The notes beneath the pieces are model-generated. The model was not told the DNA's origin, searched no databases, and saw nothing but the letters and a program-made list of their open reading frames with translations. Shown here one piece after another: positions 15,562 through 25,164 of a stretch of 64,000 nucleotides of DNA. The DNA lies in NCBI GenBank assembly GCA_036822055.1, contig DAISIK010000008.1, positions 25,875 through 89,874 of the forward strand, read 5' to 3'. The stretch is from DAISIK01 sp036822055. GTDB taxonomy: Bacteria > Verrucomicrobiota > Verrucomicrobiia > Opitutales > Puniceicoccaceae. Positions within the stretch are counted from its first letter, which is position 1, and each line of letters begins with the position of its first letter. Position numbers and translations under genes: made by a program.

Positions 15562-16419
15562 ATGAACAAAAATCACCTCAAACTCTCGTCGGCTCTTCTG
15601 CTCGCCGCTGCTCCTTTCGCCAAGGGAGTTATCATCGCCGAGGATTCATTCCTCATCGGCACCGACCCCTCCGTTGGTGAATACGCCTTGGGATCGGTAA
15701 TCGGCCAAAATCCAAACAACCTGGGTTTCAACGGGGCGTGGATTGGCATCGCCGGCACCGCCAACACTACTCAAACCACTGGGCTGACCTTTGGTGACCT
15801 CGCCACTGCGGGAGGTTCGCTTACCAAGCCGGGCGGTAATTCGCGGGCTGGGCGCCTTCTCTCGGACACCTACGATGCAAACACCTCAGGTATCATTTAT
15901 TTCAGTTACCTCATGCAAGTCGACTCTGCCAACGATGGTTCCTACCGCGCTTTCGAGACCTTCGACCAAAGCAATGCCGACAGCGCCAGGAGCATCCGGA
16001 TCGGAGTCGGTGGTGGAGCGAATGGTTTCCAATCAAACACCAACCTCGGTCTCCGAATTGGAGACGGGCCCGTCACTGATCTCGGTGCTATGACCTTGTC
16101 ACCTACCTTGATCGTCGGGAAGATCGATTTTGGAAGCTTCCCCGGCTCAGACATCGTCACCATCTATCGGGATCCAACCGACCTCTTGGTTGAAGCAAAT
16201 AACACCGTGACCGGTGAGATCGTCGGAACTGATGTGGCCTTCGATCGTATCGCATTCGCTCTCTTCACCGATTCCCCTGTCACCTTCGACGAGCTGCGCA
16301 TCGCAACCACCTTCAGCGAGGTTACTCCAATTCCCGAGGTTAGTGGTGGTGTCTTCATCCTCTTTGGTGGTCCTTTGTTCTTTGCCCTCGGCCGCCGCCG
16401 TTTCAGCGTTGATTCCTGA
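15562..16419 (+). CDS. PEP-CTERM-type exported protein (IPEV variant)
   Basis: 285 residues with a signal peptide (LKLSSALLLAAAPFAKG, about 5-22) and a long Gly/Asn/Thr/Ser-rich beta body. The laminin-G/concanavalin-like rhythm includes ISGIIYFSYLMQVD-like and FDRIAFALFTD strands. The C-terminal sorting tail is IPEVSGGVF, a hydrophobic helix (FILFGGPLFFALG) and RRR. The motif is Pro-Glu-Val instead of Pro-Glu-Pro. The body layout resembles that of the PEP-CTERM protein at 23866, where a mature N-terminus IL/VI then DDFSVD/EDSFLI also occurs. It is a monocistronic unit with its own promoter (15494) and an intrinsic terminator (16444). Probably a surface or matrix protein; function unknown. Confidence 0.82.
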   Translation: MNKNHLKLSSALLLAAAPFAKGVIIAEDSFLIGTDPSVGEYALGSVIGQNPNNLGFNGAWIGIAGTANTTQTTGLTFGDLATAGGSLTKPGGNSRAGRLLSDTYDANTSGIIYFSYLMQVDSANDGSYRAFETFDQSNADSARSIRIGVGGGANGFQSNTNLGLRIGDGPVTDLGAMTLSPTLIVGKIDFGSFPGSDIVTIYRDPTDLLVEANNTVTGEIVGTDVAFDRIAFALFTDSPVTFDELRIATTFSEVTPIPEVSGGVFILFGGPLFFALGRRRFSVDS

Positions 16420-16443
16420 GGGACTTCCCTCCGGTTTTTCCAC

Positions 16444-16478
16444 AGAAGCGGTGTCTCCAGGGCACCGCTTCTTTTTTT
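16444..16478 (+). terminator. Intrinsic terminator after the PEP-CTERM gene
   Basis: AGAAGCGGTG (16444-16453) pairs perfectly with CACCGCTTCT (16463-16472) over a 9-nt loop and runs straight into a T-tract ending at 16478. This is a textbook Rho-independent terminator 25 nt after the stop codon. Confidence 0.92.
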
Positions 16479-16632
16479 CCCATCTTACGCTTCCTTTGCC
16501 CCACCCGTTCGGGCTCGCCTCCACGACCCCACCATTCAGCCAGCCGTCTGGTTTGGCACGCTCCCTTTGATCGGCATCGGCAGTCTCGCAGCTTTCTCAC
16601 TCCCCCACCTCGCCGCCTCCAGTCTATCCCCC

Positions 16633-19600
16633 ATGAATGAACAGCCCCATCAACGTCGAGCTAAACTGCCGCGCCAAGGGTGTCATTCCAAACCGGACAA
16701 CCCATCCGTCGGCGGCTTCGCACTCGTCGTCAGCCTGTCACTGATGACCTTCGTTCTGCTTCTACTCGTTAGTTTAAGCTCTTTCACCAGCGTTGAAACG
16801 CGGACCTCTTTCAATCAGAGGGATCGCATCATCGCTCAAGCCAACGCTCGATTGGCCGCCCAGGTCGCTCTCGGTCAGTTGCAAAACTACGCTGGCTCCG
16901 ATCAGCGAATCACCGCCCCAGCAGCATTGGTTCCCGGTGCTATTTCTCCCCATCTCGTAGGGGTCTGGGATAGCCGCACCGAGCCGCCCCTCAACCCCAC
17001 CACTCCCCTCGTTTGGCTAATCTCTGGCAACGAAAATCCCGCAGATCCCCGCCGGGTCTCTCCCCTCACGACCATCGCAAACTCGCCCCTGAACGCCCGA
17101 ATGGTTGGAGAGCATTCAATTGGCGACAATTCCTCCCTCTGGCAATATGCCCCTAAGGTTTTCACCGACTTTGGCGAAGATTCGGGTGCCTATGCCTATC
17201 TGGTTTTGGACGAGGGGTTAAAAGCCCGCGCCAACCTTTCCACCGCTGCTTTCCAATCCAGCCCCAGCCCCGAGATCCCGGCCCCCATCCTCGCCCAAGC
17301 CTTCGCCGGAGCTCCCCGCTTCGCTCTCGAGAAAATGGAACGGGCTCCTCTTTTTTCCACGGGCGCTCATACCGACTCATGGAGCTCGGACCTCTTTCCC
17401 TTTGATCGGTCCGACCTCTCGATCCTTAACACCTCTGGCGATCTTTGGTCGCTCGCCCAAAATCCCACGGTCGCCGGCGCATCCAAAGCTCGCTTTAACG
17501 ACCTCACCTACGTCAGTCGGAGCCTGCTCACCAACCCCGTCAATGGTGGCTTCAAACTCGATCTCAACCGCGCTCTCGAGGCGAGCCTTCCCTCCCTCCC
17601 CGATTCTCAATTCGTCTTCCCCCCCCAGGCCCCTATTACCGGGTCTGAGGCTCAGAAACGCCCCACCAATTGGGGCGATTTAAGGCGCTGGTACAACAAC
17701 CCAATCGATCCCGAGGGTGGCCAACTTACCGCTCAGCGTCCCACCCTCTTCTCCCCCGGTCTGGGACCCGTCATGGTCTGGGCAGAGCTTGGGCTATCTG
17801 TCTTCTACGAGGACCGCGGGCCTCCCGATCGGCCCACACGCTACTTCCTCCGCGCCCAGTTCTTCCCCAAGGTTGTCCTCTGGAATCCTTACTCAGTCCC
17901 TCTCGCCGGTCGAAACTACGAGATAGGCTTCAGCTCTCTCCTCACCAATAGCGATGAGGCTGCCATCCGTATTGAAGAAACTGCCCCACCCCACCGCTAC
18001 CTTCGTCTCTTCAGTCTTTACAGCATGACTTTTGAGAATGGCATCCGCAGCAAACCAAGCCGCTACCTCCGATTCAGGGTAAACATGCCCACCCTCGACC
18101 CCGGAGTGGCCAAGGTCTTCACCCCGGCAGCCGTCAATACCTTCTACAACTCAAATGGTTCTATCGAGCTATCCGAGGGAGATTTTTCCAACTCCGTTAT
18201 TGTCGACTCCCTTTCCTTTAACCTCCCTGCCTCACCACCGTTCCGGGCCACCTTTTTTTCCGGAGACACCTCCGATGGAGCGGCAACTTCCGCCCGAGTA
18301 CCGGGCCAATACATGGCCTACTTTCGCTTCGACAATGCTGGGGGAGGTCCTCCCAGCGATCCCATTCCGCCGGATCCCCACCAGCGCCCTCAGGATACCT
18401 TTCAATTCATTCAAAGTCTCCAAATTGACCAAACCGGGGTTATCGGAGGGGCCGATTTACTAAACGTCCCCCAGGGCCCAACCATTGAGCCAATGGTGCG
18501 CCTCCTCCTCCGAGCTCGTATGGGTGCCGCCCACCCCGCCTTTCCCCAGCGATGGCTGGCCAACGGTAACCCGCTCGGTCGCCTGCTCGGAAAGTTCAAC
18601 AACTACCCCGCTCATCCCCTCTTTGTGAGCGGTCTTTATTCCAACACAGACGGCCAAACCCAGCTCAGTTCCGGGGTCAATAACCGCGTTTCCCTCACCC
18701 CCGACTTTCTCCCTGATGACTCCGGCGACTACGTGGCCATGGCCCTACGGGAGCCATCCCTCCTTGATCGAGGGCTCTACCAAAGTGTCGCCCAGCTCCA
18801 GCATGTCGCCACCCATCACGCAGGCTTCGGACCCGTCAATGCAATCGGTAACAGCCTCCAGGATTTCAATATCCCCCGCACTAGCACCTTCATCTCCACC
18901 GGAAACGAAAGTGCTCCCGCGCACTACGACTACAGCTACCTCCTCAACGAGGCCCTCTGGGACCAAACCTTTTTCTCCACCATACCCGCTGATCTGAGCG
19001 ATGCCAACCTTGCCAACCCGGCCTTCCAGTTCCCCAACCCCCGCATCATCCCGACCTCGGAAGCAACTGCAGAGAGCTTGCTCTCTCCAGAGGGTGCCGC
19101 ATCCCAACTGTGGCTCCTGGGCGGATTCAATATCAACTCTACCTCGGAGCAGGCATGGCGCTCTTTTCTCGGTAGCCTCAACGGTCTCCCCTACGATCCG
19201 GTCACCGGCTTGGCCGCCCCGGGCGACCCGCTCAAGAATCCCTTCTCCCGATTCCAGCGCCCGCCTGCCGCCTCGGACGATCCCTGGCTCGGCTATCGGC
19301 AACTCACCGACGAGGAGATTGCCAGCCTCGCAGCTGCCATTGTAACAGAAATAACAATACACGGCCCCTTTTCCTCTCTGGCTGATTTCATCAATCGACG
19401 CCTCCGCAACGATGACTCCGGCCTCAAAGGTCGCCTCCAGGCAGCGATCGACCGTGCCGATCAGTCCACCGTCCCAATCAACGACCGTTACCCCTTCAAT
19501 CAGGACCTTCCAGCCGATCCCGAAATCCTCCTCCTCCCCGCTGCCATCGATCGGGAGGCCTTTGTCGGATCGTCTTCCGGGTTGGCCCTCCCCTCTGCCT

Positions 19601-19854
19601 CCCGCAATGTCTTCTCGCCGGGCTACCTCAGCCAAGCCGACCTTCTCAGTCGTTTCGGGGGTGTCCTTACCGCCCGCTCGGACACCTTTGTTATCAGAGC
19701 CTACGGGGAAAAGAGGGCGCCCGGCGGAGAGGTCGAGGCCAGCAGTTGGGTCGAGATGGTCGTCCAGCGTCTCCCCGAGCTCATGGAGCCCAGTCTCGAT
19801 CCCCACCATCGAAAATTCTCCGTCATTTCCTTCCGCTACCTCGATGAAATCTAG
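16633..19854 (+). CDS. Verru_Chthon cassette protein A
   Basis: About 1073 residues from ATG at 16633 (MNEQPHQRRA). An upstream ATG at 16567 in the same frame would add 22 residues. After a basic leader, the prepilin-like GGFALVVSLSLM runs into a hydrophobic helix (about 28-50), then SSFTSVETRTS and ANARLAAQVALGQLQNYAG, followed by DQRITAPAAL. These match the TIGR02600 signature of verrucomicrobial cassette protein A. The large remainder is Pro/Asn/Leu-rich with no catalytic motif I recognise. In known genomes cassette proteins A-D lie together. B, C and D with their own prepilin leaders are not visible here, so A is alone apart from an overlapping partner at 19844. Likely inner-membrane-anchored and periplasmic; function unknown. 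Confidence 0.85.
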   Translation: MNEQPHQRRAKLPRQGCHSKPDNPSVGGFALVVSLSLMTFVLLLLVSLSSFTSVETRTSFNQRDRIIAQANARLAAQVALGQLQNYAGSDQRITAPAALVPGAISPHLVGVWDSRTEPPLNPTTPLVWLISGNENPADPRRVSPLTTIANSPLNARMVGEHSIGDNSSLWQYAPKVFTDFGEDSGAYAYLVLDEGLKARANLSTAAFQSSPSPEIPAPILAQAFAGAPRFALEKMERAPLFSTGAHTDSWSSDLFPFDRSDLSILNTSGDLWSLAQNPTVAGASKARFNDLTYVSRSLLTNPVNGGFKLDLNRALEASLPSLPDSQFVFPPQAPITGSEAQKRPTNWGDLRRWYNNPIDPEGGQLTAQRPTLFSPGLGPVMVWAELGLSVFYEDRGPPDRPTRYFLRAQFFPKVVLWNPYSVPLAGRNYEIGFSSLLTNSDEAAIRIEETAPPHRYLRLFSLYSMTFENGIRSKPSRYLRFRVNMPTLDPGVAKVFTPAAVNTFYNSNGSIELSEGDFSNSVIVDSLSFNLPASPPFRATFFSGDTSDGAATSARVPGQYMAYFRFDNAGGGPPSDPIPPDPHQRPQDTFQFIQSLQIDQTGVIGGADLLNVPQGPTIEPMVRLLLRARMGAAHPAFPQRWLANGNPLGRLLGKFNNYPAHPLFVSGLYSNTDGQTQLSSGVNNRVSLTPDFLPDDSGDYVAMALREPSLLDRGLYQSVAQLQHVATHHAGFGPVNAIGNSLQDFNIPRTSTFISTGNESAPAHYDYSYLLNEALWDQTFFSTIPADLSDANLANPAFQFPNPRIIPTSEATAESLLSPEGAASQLWLLGGFNINSTSEQAWRSFLGSLNGLPYDPVTGLAAPGDPLKNPFSRFQRPPAASDDPWLGYRQLTDEEIASLAAAIVTEITIHGPFSSLADFINRRLRNDDSGLKGRLQAAIDRADQSTVPINDRYPFNQDLPADPEILLLPAAIDREAFVGSSSGLALPSASRNVFSPGYLSQADLLSRFGGVLTARSDTFVIRAYGEKRAPGGEVEASSWVEMVVQRLPELMEPSLDPHHRKFSVISFRYLDEI

Positions 19855-20647
19855 CAGCCAGTTCCGCCACCTCACTTTTCAGCGCGCCCGGGCTGCCTTA
19901 CTCAACACTGCCATCGCTCTGACCGTTGTTCTCACAACTTCGCCCCCTCTCCTCGGGCAGAACAATGTTGATCCAGTCTCTGTTCGACTCCTCGCCTGGC
20001 AGCAAATTCAAGAGCCTCTCTACCTCGCCCTCGAAAAGGAACGCCTCCTCATCAACCTCTCCGTCAACACCATCTCGGAACCGTTCGAGATCGAGTCGCC
20101 AAAGGTTCGGCTCGATCGGCTGCAGCAGATTGATGGAGACGAAAAGTTTGTCCCCTTTGCGTCGACCCCCCTGCCCAAGGGGGCTGCCCGGGTCATCGGT
20201 CTCGTCGTCGAGAACTCGAGCACAGGTGCGGAGATCTATTTTCTCTCGGACGATCTAGACCAATTTCCGCTCGAAACCGTGCGGATGGTTAACCTCACCG
20301 GTTCAGCCATCGCCATGAGGGCAGGAGAAAATGTACGCATCCTTCAGCCGCGTGAGACCGCCCTTGCTCCTCTCCGGCCCGACCAAAATCACCTGCGCCT
20401 CGACCTAGCCACCGATCGGGATGGTCAGTGGAAGTATTTCCTCGGTCGCAATCTACCCACCCGCAAAGGCATCCGGGTTCTCGGAATCATCCGCCCAACT
20501 GTCCACACAGCGAACCACGGCAGCTTCAACTACCCAAGCCTCGTCCTCGTTATGGATACCATCGTTCCTCCTCCCCCCCTTCCCGTACACCCGTCCATCG
20601 AAGACCCCGAAGGCCTGTCGGCTGCTGGAGCCGTCCCGGATCAATAA
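19844..20647 (+). CDS. Hypothetical exported protein overlapping Verru_Chthon protein A
   Basis: 267 residues from ATG at 19844, which overlaps the upstream gene by 11 nt and so fits coupled translation. A signal or anchor helix spans about residues 19-38 (LLNTAIALTVVLTTSPPLL). The body is mostly beta-strand-like with charged loops (SVNTISEPFEIESPKVRLDRL; ENVRILQPRETALAPL) and a Pro-rich tail. I do not recognise the family. Its tight linkage to protein A suggests that it works with it, perhaps as a periplasmic partner. The same frame is open 430 nt farther upstream, but that part is Ser/Pro-rich antisense-like translation of the protein A gene and is not part of this gene. Confidence 0.7.
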   Translation: MKSSSQFRHLTFQRARAALLNTAIALTVVLTTSPPLLGQNNVDPVSVRLLAWQQIQEPLYLALEKERLLINLSVNTISEPFEIESPKVRLDRLQQIDGDEKFVPFASTPLPKGAARVIGLVVENSSTGAEIYFLSDDLDQFPLETVRMVNLTGSAIAMRAGENVRILQPRETALAPLRPDQNHLRLDLATDRDGQWKYFLGRNLPTRKGIRVLGIIRPTVHTANHGSFNYPSLVLVMDTIVPPPPLPVHPSIEDPEGLSAAGAVPDQ

Positions 20648-20722
20648 CTCTCTCTCCATTTCAAGGCCCCTTCCCCGCAGCATTCAGCACGATCTTTAGC
20701 AGCCCCGACCTACCCCTCGTTC

Positions 20723-22501
20723 ATGGCCATCGAATACCTCACCCTCTTTTTCTACTTCGCCCTCCTCCTCATTTGCGGTAGCCAATTCGCCAAGTTTAAC
20801 AAAAACATCAGCGACTTTGTACGCGGAGGCGCCCAGGGGACCTGGTGGATGGTCGGCACCAGTGTCACCATCGGTGGAATCAGTGCCTTCACTTTTACCG
20901 GGAATGGATCTGCCGCCTTTGAGTCAGGACCCACCTTGCTCGTAATCTACTGCGCCAACCTGGCCAGCTTTGCCCTCGGAGGTCTCTTCCTCGCCCGCTG
21001 GTACCGCCAGACCCGCGCCATCACTGGAGCTGATGTTATCAGGGATCGCTTCGGAACCCCCGTCGAACAATTTTCCATCTATTCCGGGCTTCTCCTCGGC
21101 CCGCTCGGTTCGGCCATTCAGCTCTGGGCTCTCTCCCTTTTCGTAAGCGCCATCTTTGGTTTTCCCCTCCTCACCACCATCATCGTTGTTGGCCTCATTG
21201 TTCTCCTCTACAGCGTTGCCGGCGGAAAATGGGCGGTCATGGCAACCGATGTGGTTCAAGGCGTCATCCTCTATGCCATCACCATCCTTGTCGGCATCCT
21301 CGCCTTCATTGAAGTCGGCGGTTGGGACGGCTTCAGCCAGTTTCTCCAAAAGCCTGAAATCGCCGCCGACTTTCAGTTCATCAAACCTGCGGGCTACTAC
21401 AACGACAACCGATTTACCTGGGAGTGGGCCGTAGTCATTTTCATCATGCAGTTGCTCACCCAGATCAATCTGGCCTCTGCCGGTCGCTACCTCGCCGTTA
21501 AGGATGGTCGGGAAGCCGTTCGCACTGCCTGGTGGGCCTTTTTTCTCATGGCCGTCGGCAGCCTTCTCTGGTTCATCCCCCCCATGGTCGCCCGCTTCCT
21601 TTACTCGGAGCAGGTTCTCGACCTGCCCCTTGACGATCCAGCTACCGGAGCCTACGCCGTCGCCGCCCTCAACCTCCTCCCCGACGGGATGATGGGCGTC
21701 ATGATCGCTGCCATGTTCGCTGCCACCATGAGCAGCATGGACTCTGGAATCAACGGCCAGACCGGGGTCATCGTTCATAACCTGATTGGTCGCCTGCGAG
21801 AACTGCTCAAACTCCCGCCGCTCGAAGACTCCCGCGCTGTGCGCCTCTGCCGCATCGTCAGCATCCTCCTCGGTTTAACCACTATCGTCATCGCCCTCGT
21901 CCTTGCCACCCAAGGGGTCGTCAAACTCTTTGATACCTTTCTCCTCATCGGCGCCGTCATCGGTACGCCCATCGCCCTTCCCCTCCTCGTTGGCCTCATC
22001 TTTCGCAAACTCCCTTCCTGGTCCTACTTCCTCATCTTTGGTTTCTCAGTCCTTCCTTCCGGCTGGTCCATTCTCCGGGAGCAGCTCTTGGGACAAAATC
22101 CATGGACCATTCAGGAACGAGGGGGATGGGTCCTTCTCTTTGGCCTCCTCGGAACCGCACTCAGCGTCGCCCTCGCCCGCTTTCGAGGGGCAGCTCAGAG
22201 AAAGCGGGAAGAACTCTTTTTTACAAAGATGCTTACCCCCGTCGATTTTGAGACGGAGATTGGAGAAAATAAGGACGCAGCCCAAGCCGTTCTGATTGGG
22301 AAGACCATCTTCTATTCGGGCCTTCTCCTCTTTCTCTTGATTCTCGTCCCCAACTCTCTCGGGAGCCGAGTCATCGTTCTTGGCTTCGCCAGCATCGTCT
22401 CCCTCATCGGGTGGAGCCTCTTCAGGTTTGGCCAGCGCTCCCGGACCCAGCTTCGGTCCGCACTACCTCCTTCTCCCCCGACCGAAAAGCCTTTGGCCTA
22501 A
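20723..22501 (+). CDS. Sodium:solute symporter (SSS family)
   Basis: 592 residues with about 13-14 membrane helices. Family hallmarks include the first helix FFYFALLLICGSQFAK, then DFVRGGAQGTWWMVGTS, SAFTFTGN, ARWYRQTRAITGADVIRDRFG, and the conserved AAMFAATMSSMDSGINGQTG segment that contributes to the sodium site. It would import a sugar, amino acid or similar solute using the sodium gradient. A LacI-type regulator lies 64 nt downstream on the same strand, which fits a carbohydrate substrate, but the substrate cannot be read from the sequence. The long C-terminal extension after the core has one more helix pair (about 525-575). Confidence 0.9.
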   Translation: MAIEYLTLFFYFALLLICGSQFAKFNKNISDFVRGGAQGTWWMVGTSVTIGGISAFTFTGNGSAAFESGPTLLVIYCANLASFALGGLFLARWYRQTRAITGADVIRDRFGTPVEQFSIYSGLLLGPLGSAIQLWALSLFVSAIFGFPLLTTIIVVGLIVLLYSVAGGKWAVMATDVVQGVILYAITILVGILAFIEVGGWDGFSQFLQKPEIAADFQFIKPAGYYNDNRFTWEWAVVIFIMQLLTQINLASAGRYLAVKDGREAVRTAWWAFFLMAVGSLLWFIPPMVARFLYSEQVLDLPLDDPATGAYAVAALNLLPDGMMGVMIAAMFAATMSSMDSGINGQTGVIVHNLIGRLRELLKLPPLEDSRAVRLCRIVSILLGLTTIVIALVLATQGVVKLFDTFLLIGAVIGTPIALPLLVGLIFRKLPSWSYFLIFGFSVLPSGWSILREQLLGQNPWTIQERGGWVLLFGLLGTALSVALARFRGAAQRKREELFFTKMLTPVDFETEIGENKDAAQAVLIGKTIFYSGLLLFLLILVPNSLGSRVIVLGFASIVSLIGWSLFRFGQRSRTQLRSALPPSPPTEKPLA

Positions 22502-22565
22502 TTTTCGCTCTTCGATCAACGGACTCGGCACTACTTCCACTTTCCCAACGGCTAAACGCATCAAT

Positions 22566-23711
22566 ATGAAACATCCCAAGCGTAGCACCCTCGCCGATAT
22601 TGCCGCTCGAGCAGGGACGTCGAAGGCCGCCGTCTCGGCCTTCCTTTCAGGTAAACACTACACCTCAGACAGTCGGCACGTCATCGGGGTCGGCCTGGAG
22701 ACCCAACAGAGGATACTCAACGCCGCCCGAGAACTCCACTATTTGAGCGATGACTATAACGTCCAAATCAAAATATACCCGGAGACCTCCGACATCTGCC
22801 TCATGATCAGCAGCGCCATCGTCGGGGGGTTCGCCAATCCCTATTTTTCACGAATCCTCAACGGAGCGCTTCAGGCGCGCAACATGCACTCGGGCCAGGT
22901 CATCCTCGCCAGTTATGACCCCTCCGTCGATTACCTCGCGGAGCCCCAACTGATGCCGCGTAGTGTGCTCAACCGCCGCGTCAGCTCGATCCTCCTCCTC
23001 GGGGTCCCCAACCTTTCCCTCCTCGAACAGTTGTCGAAGCTCGTTCCGGTCGTTACCTACCTCTCGCGAGAGGTCAATTATCCCAATGTCAATGCCATTG
23101 TCAGCGACTACCCTCAAGCTGGCGAAATCGCCCTCAACCATCTCTGGGATCAAGGTCACCAAAACATCGAGGTAGTCTGTCCGACCTACCTTGGACCCAA
23201 AAGCTACCAAGCGGTTCAATTCTGCCGAGGCTTCGAAAAGGCAGTCGCAGCCCGCGGCGGCTCTCTTTCCCTTCCTCCCGTGACCCTCCTTGATGTTACC
23301 CAGCCCTCCCTTTCCGACCATTTTCTAAAACGAGCCACAGCATCGAAGCGATCAGCTCTTTTTTGCCTAGATGACTTCGCCGCCATCAGCCTCTGGCAAG
23401 CCGCCGATCGCCTTGGGATCAACGTTCCAAACGATCTCAGCATTCTTGGCTGCAACGATGATCCGCGTGGCATGGTCATGGCCAAGCTCAGCACCATTCG
23501 CCTCCCAGCCGATGAAATTGGCGAGATCGCCATCAAAGAAACTGAGCGTAAACTCCTCCAACCAACCCACCAGCTCCCCCCCTGCCTCAAGCTCCCGGTC
23601 AAATTGATTGAAAGGTCTTCGGTCAAATCTCTCGCCTATACTCAACCGACCAGCCTTCCAGCCAGCAACTCAGGTAGATCCGAAACCAAAACCAAAACCC
23701 TTTCCTCGTGA
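22566..23711 (+). CDS. LacI-family transcriptional regulator
   Basis: 381 residues from ATG at 22566 (MKHPKRSTLADIAARAG). The N-terminal LacI helix-turn-helix is clear (TLADIAARAGTSKAAVSAFLSG), followed by an inserted segment (HYTSDSRHVIGVGLE) before the hinge-like TQQRILNAARELHY. The periplasmic-binding-protein-like effector domain follows: NPYFSRILNGALQARN, an operator-family-like LLLGVPNLSLLEQL, GEIALNHLWDQGHQ and the C-terminal LSILGCNDDPRGMVM with LSTIRLPADEIG. The insertion and a tail of Thr/Lys residues are departures from classic LacI. It probably responds to a sugar and controls the adjacent symporter; the frame open upstream (22380 on) overlaps that gene and is not used. Confidence 0.9.
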   Translation: MKHPKRSTLADIAARAGTSKAAVSAFLSGKHYTSDSRHVIGVGLETQQRILNAARELHYLSDDYNVQIKIYPETSDICLMISSAIVGGFANPYFSRILNGALQARNMHSGQVILASYDPSVDYLAEPQLMPRSVLNRRVSSILLLGVPNLSLLEQLSKLVPVVTYLSREVNYPNVNAIVSDYPQAGEIALNHLWDQGHQNIEVVCPTYLGPKSYQAVQFCRGFEKAVAARGGSLSLPPVTLLDVTQPSLSDHFLKRATASKRSALFCLDDFAAISLWQAADRLGINVPNDLSILGCNDDPRGMVMAKLSTIRLPADEIGEIAIKETERKLLQPTHQLPPCLKLPVKLIERSSVKSLAYTQPTSLPASNSGRSETKTKTLSS

Positions 23712-23865
23712 CGGATCTGCAACGATTTTCAATTGCTTTCGCTTCGGAGAAATAGTTTTGTCTTTCCTTCAAACGGCTCAATAAGCGAATCTAAGAGTTC
23801 CTTGGGACTACCGTGGCACCTTGTCACCTAGCTCCTAAGCCTTCTGCCAAATCAATCCCATAACT

Positions 23866-24699
23866 ATGAAATCCAACATCTCAAAAACGCTACGACACCT
23901 TGCTTTGCTAGGGTTAGCCACCTCAGCGGCGAATGCAGCCATCCTCTTCGACGATTTTTCCGTCGACAGCAGTGCCAGCTACAACCAAACCAGAGATCCC
24001 CTCACCTACGACGGAGTCGGTCTCGGGGTTGGTGGAGTGGCTGGTCGCTACGCTACCCCTCTAGCTGGAAACCTCAACTATGCAGCCGCCAACACGAATT
24101 CCTTTGGCTCCTTCAACGATGAACTGGAATACACAGCCTCAGTGTACTTCCTGACCACATCAACCCTCGGAACCATCGGTGGAACAAATTTGGCCGGTGT
24201 CGGCATCACACGGGATAACACCCAGCTCTTCGACGGTGGGGCCATTGGCCAAATCTACGTCGAGGCACGGACAACTGACTCAGGACCCGCCGACAGTACA
24301 ACTCAGCGCCAGGCAAACCTCCGCTTGCGGAACAACGATAGCAACGTTAGCCAGCAATTCAGCGGTACCTTCGATCTTTTGGCTAATAATTGGTACGAAA
24401 TTTCGCTCACCGTCGCTTCCCTCGGCAGCAATCAGTACTCCGTCAGTTCCGAAATCTTCGCTTGGGGAACCGATGGCGTAACCGGCGGATTGAGCATCGG
24501 CTCAACTTCGCCCTTCACCTTCACCAACGATCAGATCGCGGAAAGTGACGCCCTCTTTGCCGGTCTCCGCGGTCGCGGTGTGAACGACGAGGGAACCGTT
24601 GCTCTCGATAACCTCACCGTGGTGCCAGAACCATCCGCCGGAGCCATTTGGCTCGGACTCTTCTCGGTGACCTTCCTCCTCGCGCGTCGCCGCCGGTAA
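23866..24699 (+). CDS. PEP-CTERM sorting-domain exported protein
   Basis: 277 residues: signal peptide (LALLGLATSAANA, about 12-24), then AILFDDFSVDSSASYNQT, a start often seen in LamG/concanavalin-like verrucomicrobial surface proteins. A beta-rich body with jelly-roll spacing follows (DELEYTASVYF, NWYEISLTVASLG, FAGLRGRGVNDEGTVALDNL). The C-terminus is a canonical sorting tail: VVPEPSAGAIWLGLF, a short hydrophobic run and RRRR. It is followed by a strong intrinsic terminator. Likely anchored by exosortase at the cell surface. The ligand is unknown, although jelly-roll bodies of this kind commonly bind carbohydrate. Confidence 0.88.
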   Translation: MKSNISKTLRHLALLGLATSAANAAILFDDFSVDSSASYNQTRDPLTYDGVGLGVGGVAGRYATPLAGNLNYAAANTNSFGSFNDELEYTASVYFLTTSTLGTIGGTNLAGVGITRDNTQLFDGGAIGQIYVEARTTDSGPADSTTQRQANLRLRNNDSNVSQQFSGTFDLLANNWYEISLTVASLGSNQYSVSSEIFAWGTDGVTGGLSIGSTSPFTFTNDQIAESDALFAGLRGRGVNDEGTVALDNLTVVPEPSAGAIWLGLFSVTFLLARRRR

Positions 24700-24725
24700 T
24701 CCGATCAAACATATCTACCTTTCCA

Positions 24726-24756
24726 AGACCGGAGCCATCGCTCCGGTCTTTTTTTT
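24726..24756 (+). terminator. Intrinsic terminator after the PEP-CTERM gene
   Basis: AGACCGGAGC (24726-24735) pairs with GCTCCGGTCT (24740-24749) over a 4-nt CATC loop, followed by an uninterrupted T-run to 24756. It lies 27 nt after the stop codon. Confidence 0.93.
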
Positions 24757-25164
24757 GGAATCTTGAGTGGAGTTCTCGGCACGGCGACCCTACCGAGAAG
24801 GAGCTCAGTCACCTAAACCCCTACCTTATCGACGCCCCCCCTCCAGCAGATCCCATGTAGGGTGCCCAGACGCATCCTCCGTGTGGCCTCCGCGCTACGC
24901 TACGCCATCCCGTCCCCCTACACGCCCCAACCACCGGCGCTCTTCCCAGGTGGATTACCTTTCTGCTGCCGTCCTTCCGTGAATTTCATAGACCCCCCCC
25001 CGGCCCGCCCCCTTTAACCCGCCCATAAGCCGGAAGCGCGTGGCCACTGTTTCCTTAAATTCAACCATCCGCTCTCCGCTCTCCGCCCCAGTGTCCTTCC
25101 CAGGATTAGAATCGTTCATCGAGGAACGATAGCCCCAAGACCACCAGAACTTTTTGGTCTTCTT
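24757..25164. other. Gene-free region with several hairpins
   Basis: About 400 nt between two converging genes. No frame here looks protein-coding. It contains a diverged inverted pair (GGCGACCCTAC at 24783-24793 and GTAGGGTGCC at 24857-24866), C-rich runs, a perfect hairpin ATCGTTC/GAACGAT at 25111-25130, and a second hairpin AAGACCA (25137-25143)/TGGTCTT (25155-25161) followed by a T-rich stretch. On the plus strand the last could be a terminator. The first pair may be remains of a small intergenic repeat. Confidence 0.45.

Noticed and set aside
18745..19875. Minus-strand frame of 376 codons.
   Set aside because: Composition is a mirror of the Verru_Chthon gene (Gly/Glu/Val-rich), with no domain.
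20924..21778. Minus-strand frame of 284 codons.
   Set aside because: Antisense of a conserved sodium symporter.
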